A stretch of DNA of 5,105 nt, taken from an uncultured Ruminococcus sp. Its GTDB lineage: Bacteria > Bacillota > Clostridia > Lachnospirales > Lachnospiraceae. The stretch is from contig USKR01000118.1 in assembly GCA_900555215.1 (NCBI GenBank), positions 1-5,105 on the forward strand, given 5' to 3'. The notes below the pieces were generated by a model. It was not told where the DNA came from. It was given only the letters and a program-made list of their open reading frames with translations, and made no database searches. Below, piece by piece: positions 1 through 5,105 of this stretch (positions are counted from its first letter, which is position 1; every line of letters starts with the position of its first letter). A program made the translations under genes and the position numbers.

Positions 1-402
1 TACGGAGGAGAGAGAGGGCATGAAGGAACAGATATCATGCCTTCTGTAAACGAGCCGGGGCGGTTTCCTGTTGTCAGCATGACGGACGGCATTGTTGAAA
101 GCAAAGGATGGCTGGAACTGGGAGGCTGCCGTCTGGGAATCCGCGCGCCCCATGGGGCTTACTTTTACTACGCCCATCTGGATTCTTATGCAGATATCGA
201 GGAGGGGGATACCATAAACGCGGGAGATCTGCTGGGGTTCATGGGGGATACCGGATATGGCACGGAGGAAGGGACAAGGGGGAAATTTCCGGTCCATCTC
301 CATGTCGGAATCTATCTCTATCAAAACGAGCAGGAGATCAGCGTCAATCCGTACCCCGCGCTGTCCTATGTGCAGGATAAGAAGGTCAGCGGGGACTTTT
401 AA
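1..402 (+). CDS. M23 family zinc metallopeptidase (LytM-type), 3' part only
   Basis: This is the C-terminal 133 residues of a peptidoglycan endopeptidase-like protein. The frame is open from base 1, so the true start lies upstream; the ATG at 37 is internal because it falls after the first metal motif. The fragment begins with GERGHEGTDI, the family's HxxxD zinc motif (H7 and D11 of the fragment). It continues with YYAHLD (H59, matching the LytM catalytic histidine) and ends with VHLHVGI, the HxH motif (H99, H101). These residues make the catalytic site look complete. Known M23 enzymes cleave peptide cross-links in cell-wall peptidoglycan and are secreted or membrane-anchored. Any signal peptide or membrane anchor would be outside the window. 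The gene stops at TAA (400-402). I see no terminator after it, so some transcription may run into the next operon. The substrate bond is not deducible from the sequence. Confidence 0.9.
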   Translation, partial: YGGERGHEGTDIMPSVNEPGRFPVVSMTDGIVESKGWLELGGCRLGIRAPHGAYFYYAHLDSYADIEEGDTINAGDLLGFMGDTGYGTEEGTRGKFPVHLHVGIYLYQNEQEISVNPYPALSYVQDKKVSGDF

Positions 403-413
403 GCGCTGGGGCT

Positions 414-441
414 TTCACCTGTAGAAAAAACATGGTATAAT
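414..441 (+). promoter_or_regulatory. Putative sigma-A promoter of the rsmF operon (extended -10)
   Basis: A perfect -10 hexamer TATAAT lies at 436-441 and is preceded by TGG at 433-435, giving an extended -10 (TGnTATAAT). A weak -35 match, TTCACC (4 of 6 to TTGACA), sits at 414-419 with a 16-base spacer that includes an A-tract (424-430). Transcription would start near 448, leaving a leader of about 95 bases before rsmF. It is the only convincing promoter I see for the four-gene cluster. Confidence 0.75.
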
Positions 442-451
442 AACTGCACTA

Positions 452-529
452 CGGGCAATCGGCCCGCCCCGCTCTGCGGGGATGATACCTGCCCTAGGGG
501 TTGAAAAGTAAATCCCGCGCTTTGCGGGA
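452..529 (+). other. Structured leader with three GC-rich hairpins upstream of rsmF
   Basis: Three short stem-loops can be drawn in the leader. The first is CGGGC/GCCCG at 452-466 with a 5-base loop. The second is CCCCGC/GCGGGG at 467-481 with the 3-base loop TCT, directly abutting the first. The third is TCCCGC/GCGGGA at 513-529 with a 5-base loop, ending 5 bases before the ribosome binding site. An 8-base palindrome CCCTAGGG lies between them at 492-499. Alternative pairings exist: GGGCA (453-457) can pair with TGCCC (490-494), and CCCGC (468-472) can pair with GCGGG (524-528). None of the hairpins is followed by a U-tract, so they are not ordinary terminators. I do not recognise a known riboswitch or protein-leader family. 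A regulatory role is inference only. Confidence 0.5.
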
Positions 530-534
530 ATTAT
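468..534 (+). repeat. Imperfect direct repeat of a hairpin unit (two copies)
   Basis: Copy one spans 468-486 and copy two spans 514-534. Both read CCCGC, a short pyrimidine-rich loop ending in T, GCGGG, then an A/T-rich tail (GATGAT versus AATTAT). The two starts are 46 bases apart. The similarity covers both the stems and the 3' tail, which suggests duplication or a composite dispersed element rather than two unrelated hairpins. With short stems, chance resemblance cannot be excluded. Confidence 0.4.
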
Positions 535-540
535 GGAGGA
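535..540 (+). promoter_or_regulatory. Ribosome binding site of rsmF
   Basis: GGAGGA is a near-perfect Shine-Dalgarno. It is followed by two consecutive ATG codons at 544 and 547. Counting from the end of GGAGG (539), spacing is 4 bases to the first ATG and 7 bases to the second, so the second may be the main start. The two products would differ by one methionine. Confidence 0.85.
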
Positions 541-543
541 TAT

Positions 544-1944
544 ATGATGAATCATCTGCCGGCAGCATTTGAAGATAAAATGAGAGCCCTTCTGGGCGCG
601 GAATATGAGGAATACGAAAGGTGTTTTGACGAGCCGCGCCATTATGGGCTCCGTGTAAATACAGCAAAGATATCAGTGGAAGAGTTTTTAAAGATCGCGC
701 CCTGGCCGCTCAAACCTGTTCCGTGGATCAGGAACGGGTTTTATTATGACGGGGAAAAATACCAGCCTGCAAAGCACCCGTATTACTTTGCGGGACTGTA
801 CTATCTCCAGGAGCCGAGCGCTATGACTCCGGCAGACTGCCTTCCTGTCGAACCGGGGGACCGGGTGCTGGATGTATGCGCAGCCCCCGGGGGAAAGGCG
901 ACGGAGCTGGGAGCAAAGCTGAACGGCACAGGTGTTCTTGCGGCAAATGATCTGAGCAGTTCCCGGGCAAAAGGGCTGCTCAAGAATCTGGAACTCTTCG
1001 GAATTGGAAACGTACTCATCCTGAGCGAAGAGCCGGGAAGGCTTGTCCCGTATTTTAAGGGATATTTTGATAAGATCCTGATCGACGCGCCCTGTTCCGG
1101 GGAGGGCATGTTCCGTAAAGACCGGAAGATGATCCGCGCCTGGGAGGAACATGGACCGGACTACTTCTCCAAGATCCAGAGGAGCATTGTCACGCAGGCG
1201 GCAGAAATGCTCCGGGAGGGCGGAATGCTCCTGTATTCCACCTGCACTTTTTCACCGGAGGAAAATGAACAGACCATCGAGTATCTTCTGCAGGAGTATC
1301 CCCAGTTTGAAATCTGTGAGATGGAAGGGTATGAAGGGTTTGCCCAGGGCATGCCGGAAGTGTCCCTGACGGGAGATGAACGTCTCAAAAAGACGGTGCG
1401 CATTTTCCCGCACAGGATGAAAGGGGAAGGGCATTTCCTTGCTCTTTTGAAGAAGGGCGCTCAGACGGATCGCGTGAAGCCGGCAGCAAATCCTGGACAG
1501 GAAAGCAGAGCAGGGAAGCTGCCGCCGGAACTGGAGGATTTCCTTGCGTCTGTAGAGCGGGAAATGGATCCCGCCAGGATGGATATCCGCGGGGATAAGG
1601 TATACTATATGCCTGAGGATGTACCGCCCCTTAAAGGAATCCGCTTTTTAAGGACAGGGCTTCTTCTCGGAGAACTGAAGAAAAAGCGGTTCGAACCCAG
1701 CCAGGCATTTGCTATGAATCTGAAGAAAGAAGAATATGAACATATCATCGATCTGCCGGCAGCGGACGAGCGGATCATCAAATATCTGAAAGGGGAGACC
1801 CTTGACGTGGAGGATGTGACACTTCCCAGGGAGAAAGGATGGTATCTGGTCTGTGTGGACGGATATCCTCTCGGATTCGGGAAGCTGGCGTCCCAGACGC
1901 TCAAGAACAAATATCTCCCGGGATGGCGGTGGCAGTCATTATGA
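544..1944 (+). CDS. rsmF: RsmF-type rRNA (cytosine-C5)-methyltransferase, NOL1/NOP2/Sun family
   Basis: The 466-residue protein uses S-adenosylmethionine to methylate carbon 5 of a cytosine in ribosomal RNA, in the cytoplasm. An N-terminal substrate-binding segment (about 1-90) includes LRVNT (36-40) and YLQEPSAM (87-94), both typical of the family. The Rossmann-like methyltransferase core follows: the SAM-binding loop VLDVCAAPGGK (108-118), motif IV DAPCSGEGMFRKD (181-193) with the cysteine C184 that aids product release, and motif VI YSTCTFSPEENE (231-242) with the nucleophilic cysteine C234. Residues after about 400, ending YPLGFGKLASQTLKNKYLPGWRW, resemble the PUA-like RNA-binding tail of Gram-positive RsmF proteins. 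The length fits that group. The exact cytosine is uncertain: E. coli RsmF modifies C1407 of 16S rRNA, while the Thermus enzyme modifies several sites. The gene is first in the cluster, behind a strong ribosome binding site. Its TGA overlaps the rsuA ATG. Confidence 0.93.
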   Translation: MMNHLPAAFEDKMRALLGAEYEEYERCFDEPRHYGLRVNTAKISVEEFLKIAPWPLKPVPWIRNGFYYDGEKYQPAKHPYYFAGLYYLQEPSAMTPADCLPVEPGDRVLDVCAAPGGKATELGAKLNGTGVLAANDLSSSRAKGLLKNLELFGIGNVLILSEEPGRLVPYFKGYFDKILIDAPCSGEGMFRKDRKMIRAWEEHGPDYFSKIQRSIVTQAAEMLREGGMLLYSTCTFSPEENEQTIEYLLQEYPQFEICEMEGYEGFAQGMPEVSLTGDERLKKTVRIFPHRMKGEGHFLALLKKGAQTDRVKPAANPGQESRAGKLPPELEDFLASVEREMDPARMDIRGDKVYYMPEDVPPLKGIRFLRTGLLLGELKKKRFEPSQAFAMNLKKEEYEHIIDLPAADERIIKYLKGETLDVEDVTLPREKGWYLVCVDGYPLGFGKLASQTLKNKYLPGWRWQSL

Positions 1945-2675
1945 TCGTAAGACTGGACAAGTTCCTGGCAGATATGGGATATGGCACGAGAAGCCAGGTG
2001 AAGAAGGAATTGGTAAAAGGCAGCGTCACAGTGAACGGAGCTCCTGTCAGGAAACCGGAGACGAAAATTGACACGGATAAGGATGCTGTTTGCTGGAAAG
2101 GCGAGCCGGCCGTTTATGCAAGATATGAATATTTCATGCTGAATAAGCCTTCCGGGGTGGTCTCTGCCACAGAGGATAAAATGGAGAAGACCGTGCTGGA
2201 CCTGCTCCGCTCCGATAAAAGCAGCGATGCAGGCACAGGCATGCGAAGGGAGGATCTTTTCCCCGTGGGACGGCTGGACAAGGATACAGAAGGGCTCCTG
2301 CTGATCACAAATGACGGAGATCTGGCGCACCGCCTGCTATCTCCGAAAAAGCATGTGGACAAGGTCTATTATGCAGATATCCGGGGAAAAGTAGATGAAG
2401 AAGACGTGCGGATGTTCGCGCAGGGACTGGATATCGGTGATGAGAAGGCCACGCTCCCCGCGGAGCTTAAGATCTTAAGCTCCGGGGAGACTTCCAGGAT
2501 CGAGGTCACGCTCCGGGAGGGAAGGTATCATCAGGTGAAGCGGATGTTCCGGGCGGTGGGCAAAGAGGTGATCTATCTGAAACGCCTCAGTATGGGCTCC
2601 CTTGCGCTGGATGAGGCGCTTGCTCCGGGAGAATTCCGGCGGCTGACAGATGAAGAGGTAGACAAATTATGCTGA
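1941..2675 (+). CDS. rsuA: RsuA-type 16S rRNA pseudouridine synthase
   Basis: The 244-residue enzyme converts a uridine in rRNA to pseudouridine; the E. coli RsuA target is U516 of 16S rRNA. An N-terminal S4 RNA-binding domain occupies about 1-50 (MIVRLDKFLADMGYGTRSQVKK opens it; the motif spans residues 1-22). The catalytic domain starts near YFMLNKPSG (64-72). It contains the signature GRLDKDTEGLLLITNDG (110-126) with the catalytic aspartate D113, LLSPKKHVDKVYY (132-144) and the conserved EGRYHQVKRMF (193-203). Its length is near that of E. coli RsuA (231). The frame is open upstream to 1839, but the ATG at 1941 is chosen because the S4 domain begins exactly there and it overlaps the rsmF stop as ATGA. 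The ribosome binding site is weak (GGTGG, 1928-1932), so translation is probably coupled to rsmF. RluB, RluE or RluF specificity cannot be fully ruled out, but the overall motif pattern favours RsuA. Confidence 0.9.
   Translation: MIVRLDKFLADMGYGTRSQVKKELVKGSVTVNGAPVRKPETKIDTDKDAVCWKGEPAVYARYEYFMLNKPSGVVSATEDKMEKTVLDLLRSDKSSDAGTGMRREDLFPVGRLDKDTEGLLLITNDGDLAHRLLSPKKHVDKVYYADIRGKVDEEDVRMFAQGLDIGDEKATLPAELKILSSGETSRIEVTLREGRYHQVKRMFRAVGKEVIYLKRLSMGSLALDEALAPGEFRRLTDEEVDKLC
2461..2484. repeat. Perfect 24-base palindrome inside rsuA
   Basis: The arm CGGAGCTTAAGA (2461-2472) is followed directly by its exact reverse complement (2473-2484). The symmetry extends outward to 2454-2489 if two bases (around 2460-2461) are bulged: CTCCCC on the left matches GGGGAG on the right. 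It encodes residues around ELKILSS of RsuA. As RNA it would form a stem of about 10 bp with a GATC loop. No U-tract follows, so it is not a simple terminator. Confidence 0.9.
2653..2658 (+). promoter_or_regulatory. Ribosome binding site of the HAD gene, inside rsuA
   Basis: AAGAGG lies 10 bases before the ATG at 2669 and within the last codons of rsuA. It supports 2669 as the HAD start, giving a 7-base overlap (ATGCTGA) with the rsuA stop codon. Confidence 0.6.
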
Positions 2676-3349
2676 AAGGGAAAAAGGCAGTCATATTTGA
2701 TATGGACGGTTCTCTGGTGGACTCCATGTGGGTCTGGCTGGAAGTGGATCGGATCTATATGGCGAAACATAATATAACCGAACCTGAAACATTCCACAAA
2801 GATATCGAGGGCATGAGCTAGATAGAGACTGCCCAGTACTTTGTGGATACATTTCAGACACTGAACCGCACAAGGGAAGAGGTCATGCAGGATTGGCGGG
2901 ACATGGCTGTTGAGCTCTATGCGACGAAAGTATTCCCAAAGCCGGGAGCAGTGGAATTCCTGGACGAGATGAAACGAAGAGGAGTGCTCCTTGGGATCGC
3001 GACAAGCAATGACCGCAAGATCGCCCAGGCGGCTCTGGACGCGCGGGGGCTGAATGAGTACTTTACCTCTGTGTGCACATCCAGTGAAGTGGCAGCCGGG
3101 AAACCTGCGCCGGATATGTATCTGAAAGTAGCCGGAGACCTTGGAGTCGATCCGGCAGAATGTCTTGTGTTCGAGGATATCCCCAACGGGATACTTGCAG
3201 GGAAGAACGCGGGCATGGAAGTGTGCGCTGTGGACGATGACTTCTCCAGGCGGGATGAGCAGGAGAAGAAGCGTCTCGCAGATTATTATATCCATGATTT
3301 CTATGAGATCATGAATGGAATTTATGAAAAATGCGGGGTTGTGGAATGA
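2669..3349 (+). pseudogene. HAD-superfamily phosphatase/beta-phosphoglucomutase-like gene with in-frame amber codon
   Basis: Read through, this frame encodes 226 codons of a subfamily I HAD hydrolase, a group of cytoplasmic phosphatases and phosphomutases acting on small phosphorylated metabolites. Motif I is VIFDMDGSLVDS (8-19), with nucleophile D11 and acid/base D13, followed by a helical cap region (about 20-90). Motif II is GIATSND (T112), motif III is the lysine in AAGKPAPDMY (K145), and motif IV is FEDIPNGI (E169, D170). Codon 51 is TAG (2819-2821), in frame on both sides with no frameshift, so normal translation yields a 50-residue peptide that keeps motif I only. Everything downstream is intact and could restart at ATG 2885 (AGGGA seven bases upstream), but such a product lacks the nucleophile. 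The start follows an AAGAGG site and overlaps rsuA; the TGA overlaps the ygiQ start. A recent null mutation, amber suppression or a sequencing error all fit. The substrate is unknown. Confidence 0.85.
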
Positions 3350-5064
3350 GTGACAGATTTTTGCCTGTGAGCAGAGAAGACATGGAAAAGAGAGGATGGG
3401 ATCAGGTAGATTTCGCCTATATCATCGGCGATGCTTACGTGGACCATCCTTCCTTTGGGTATGCGATCATAAGCCGGCTGCTGGAATCAAGGGGATACCG
3501 GGTAGGCGTCATCGCACAGCCGGACTGGAAGGATCCGAAGAGGGTATGTGTCTTCGGCGAGCCCCGGCTCGGCTTCCTAGTCTCTTCCGGCAATATGGAC
3601 TCCATGGTAAATCATTATTCCGTGTCAAAGAAACGCAGGAAGACAGATGCATATACTCCCGGCGGGGAGATGGGAAAGCGCCCGGACCATGCCTGCGTGG
3701 TATATGGCAACCTGATCCGGCAGACCTATAAGAATACGCCTGTCATCCTGGGCGGTATTGAGGCGAGCCTTCGCAGGCTGGCGCACTATGACTACTGGTC
3801 AGACTCCCTGAAGCGCTCCATTCTTCTGGATTCCGGCGCCGATATCGTCTCCTACGGGATGGGAGAGCGCTCCATCGTGGAGATTGCGGAGGCCCTTGAC
3901 GCGGGGATTCCGGTGGAAGAACTGACCTATATTGACGGGACCGTGGTTCGCGTAAAAGACAGGGAGCGGATCAAAGATGCAGAGTTCCTCCCTTCTTATG
4001 AGGAGCTGAAACAAGACAAGAAAAACTATGCGCGCAGCTTTTACACGCAGTATATCAACACAGACGCATTTAACGGGAGACGGCTTGCAGAGCCATATTC
4101 AGACCATCTGTATGTTGTACAGAATCCGCCGTCAAAGCCTTTGTCCACTGTGGAGATGGATGATGTCTATGCCCTGCCTTATGTAAGGACATACCATCCC
4201 TCTTATGAAGAGAAAGGCGGCGTTCCGGCAGTGTCGGAGATCCGTTTCAGCCTGATCAGCAGCAGGGGATGCTTCGGAGGATGCAGCTTCTGCGCCCTGA
4301 CATTCCATCAGGGACGGATCGTACAGGTGAGAAGCCACGAATCACTGCTGAAAGAGGCAGAGACAGTTACAAAAGAAAAGGATTTCAAGGGCTATATCCA
4401 TGATGTGGGCGGGCCTACGGCAAACTTCCGCCATCCGTCCTGTAAAAAGCAGATGGAACACGGCGTCTGCCGGAACAGACAGTGCCTGTTCCCGGCTCCC
4501 TGCAAGAACCTGGATGCGGACCACAGCGATTATGTGTCCCTGCTGAAAAAAATGCGGGACATCCCGGGAGTGAAAAAGGTGTTCATCCGTTCCGGGATCC
4601 GGTTTGATTATCTGCTGGCGGACCGGAAGAATGAATTCCTCCGGGAGCTGTGCGAACATCATGTGAGCGGCCAGCTTAAAGTCGCGCCGGAGCATGTTTC
4701 AGACCAGGTGCTCGCCCTGATGGGCAAGCCGCAGAACAAGGTGTATGAGGAATTTATCCGCCAGTTCGGCAAAATGAATGAGCGTCTCGGAAAGAAGCAG
4801 TATCTTGTTCCATACCTTATGTCTTCGCACCCGGGTTCAACGCTGAAAGAAGCGGTGAAGCTTGCAGAATACTGCCGGGACCTGGGCTATATGCCGGAAC
4901 AGGTGCAGGATTTCTATCCGACTCCTTCCACGCTGTCTACCTGCATGTACTATACAGGGCTTGACCCAAGGACAATGGAACCGGTCTATGTGCCAAGGAA
5001 TCCGCATGAGAAAGCAATGCAGAGGGCGCTGATCCAGTACCGGATGCTGCCGGTCTGGAGATAA
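3346..5064 (+). CDS. ygiQ: YgiQ family radical SAM protein (UPF0313)
   Basis: The 572-residue protein has the N-terminal YgiQ signatures FLPVSREDMEKRGW (5-18), GDAYVDHPSFG (28-38), IAQPDW (56-61) and GGIEASLRR (136-144). A radical SAM core follows with the CxxxCxxC motif RGCFGGCSFC (C309, C313, C316), which should bind the 4Fe-4S cluster that cleaves S-adenosylmethionine. GYIHDVGGPTANF (349-361) is next. A second cysteine group (C366, C375, C380, C386) follows and may bind metal, which is inference. The reaction of this family is not established. The start at 3346 is preferred over the in-frame ATG at 3331 because it overlaps the HAD stop as ATGA, has GGGG (3334-3337) eight bases upstream, and gives the usual short N-terminus. 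The C-terminus ends in QYRMLPVWR and seems shorter than in E. coli YgiQ (about 740 residues) and clostridial relatives as I recall them. Expression may suffer from the amber codon in the preceding gene. Confidence 0.9.
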   Translation: MSDRFLPVSREDMEKRGWDQVDFAYIIGDAYVDHPSFGYAIISRLLESRGYRVGVIAQPDWKDPKRVCVFGEPRLGFLVSSGNMDSMVNHYSVSKKRRKTDAYTPGGEMGKRPDHACVVYGNLIRQTYKNTPVILGGIEASLRRLAHYDYWSDSLKRSILLDSGADIVSYGMGERSIVEIAEALDAGIPVEELTYIDGTVVRVKDRERIKDAEFLPSYEELKQDKKNYARSFYTQYINTDAFNGRRLAEPYSDHLYVVQNPPSKPLSTVEMDDVYALPYVRTYHPSYEEKGGVPAVSEIRFSLISSRGCFGGCSFCALTFHQGRIVQVRSHESLLKEAETVTKEKDFKGYIHDVGGPTANFRHPSCKKQMEHGVCRNRQCLFPAPCKNLDADHSDYVSLLKKMRDIPGVKKVFIRSGIRFDYLLADRKNEFLRELCEHHVSGQLKVAPEHVSDQVLALMGKPQNKVYEEFIRQFGKMNERLGKKQYLVPYLMSSHPGSTLKEAVKLAEYCRDLGYMPEQVQDFYPTPSTLSTCMYYTGLDPRTMEPVYVPRNPHEKAMQRALIQYRMLPVWR

Positions 5065-5072
5065 AGGATGTG

Positions 5073-5105
5073 ATGACTGATATTATCTGGACGAGACCTA
5101 TAACG
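5073..5105 (+). CDS. Possible start of a further gene, truncated by the window end
   Basis: An ATG at 5073 follows AAAGGA (5063-5068), a plausible ribosome binding site with 4-base spacing, 8 bases after the ygiQ stop. The frame reads MTDIIWTRPIT and stays open to the end of the window. Eleven codons are too few to identify a family. The spacing would fit a fifth gene of the same operon, but the start could be spurious. Confidence 0.35.
   Translation, partial: MTDIIWTRPIT

Noticed and set aside
482..511. Nine-codon leader ORF (MIPALGVEK) between the hairpins
   Set aside because: The ATG has only GCGGGG directly abutting it, which is unusable spacing for a ribosome binding site. The peptide shows no run of regulatory codons and the frame overlaps the repeat units.
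415..642. Minus-strand 75-codon ORF across the promoter and leader
   Set aside because: It overlaps the promoter, the hairpins and the rsmF start, has no ribosome binding site evidence, and its repetitive IIPA(K/E)RG content comes from the duplicated hairpin unit.
884..893. Ten-base palindrome CCCCCGGGGG
   Set aside because: It encodes part of the SAM-binding loop AAPGGK and is explained by proline and glycine codons in a GC-tolerant genome.
1605..2330. Minus-strand 241-codon ORF opposite rsmF and rsuA
   Set aside because: Both opposite genes are clearly real with conserved catalytic motifs. The translation looks like no family and is rich in residues typical of antisense shadow frames.
2819..2821. 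Pyrrolysine or selenocysteine at the internal stop
   Set aside because: Pyrrolysine is known mainly in methylamine methyltransferases, not HAD enzymes. Selenocysteine uses TGA. The position lies in the cap region and not at a catalytic residue, and no supporting genes are in the window.
2573..3295. Minus-strand 240-codon ORF opposite the HAD gene
   Set aside because: The HAD motifs on the + strand account for the coding signal. The antisense frame has no recognisable domain and is probably open by base-composition chance.
3331..3345. Upstream ATG at 3331 as the ygiQ start
   Set aside because: It adds five residues (MRGCG) outside the family's usual N-terminus and has only a weak ribosome binding site. 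The ATG at 3346 has GGGG at good spacing and the ATGA overlap.
2843..3349. Separate gene starting at GTG 2843
   Set aside because: There is no ribosome binding site upstream, and the encoded protein would lack the HAD nucleophile motif that sits in the same frame just before the amber codon. It is the distal part of one interrupted gene.

Overview
The window looks like chromosomal housekeeping DNA from a Gram-positive Clostridia bacterium, most likely Lachnospiraceae-like. This is inferred from three things: the roughly balanced base composition, the strong purine-rich ribosome binding sites and extended -10 promoter, and the low-GC Firmicutes flavour of the proteins. No species is assigned. 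No rRNA, tRNA, CRISPR array, transposase or prophage gene is visible.

Layout, all genes on the + strand. Positions 1-402 hold the 3' end of an M23 (LytM-type) zinc metallopeptidase gene whose start lies upstream of the window. Positions 403-543 are the only real intergenic region. It carries a good sigma-A-like promoter (extended -10 at 433-441) and then a leader with three short GC-rich hairpins, two of which look like copies of one another. From 544 to 5064 there is a tightly packed cluster of four reading frames: an RsmF-type rRNA cytosine-C5 methyltransferase (544-1944), an RsuA-type 16S rRNA pseudouridine synthase (1941-2675), a HAD-superfamily phosphatase/phosphomutase-like frame (2669-3349) and a YgiQ-family radical SAM protein (3346-5064). 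Each junction overlaps by 4 or 7 bases, so the four are very probably one translationally coupled operon. A further start codon with a ribosome binding site at 5073 may begin the next gene.

The first two operon genes both modify ribosomal RNA. The HAD and YgiQ proteins have no established link to that role, so the grouping is suggestive only.

The most notable irregularity is an in-frame amber codon (TAG, 2819-2821) at codon 51 of the HAD gene. It separates the catalytic aspartate motif from an otherwise intact remainder, so the gene is scored as a pseudogene or a readthrough candidate. Other points to check are a perfect 24-base palindrome inside rsuA (2461-2484), the structured leader of the operon, and an apparently shortened YgiQ C-terminus. 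I did not find a convincing new multi-gene system.
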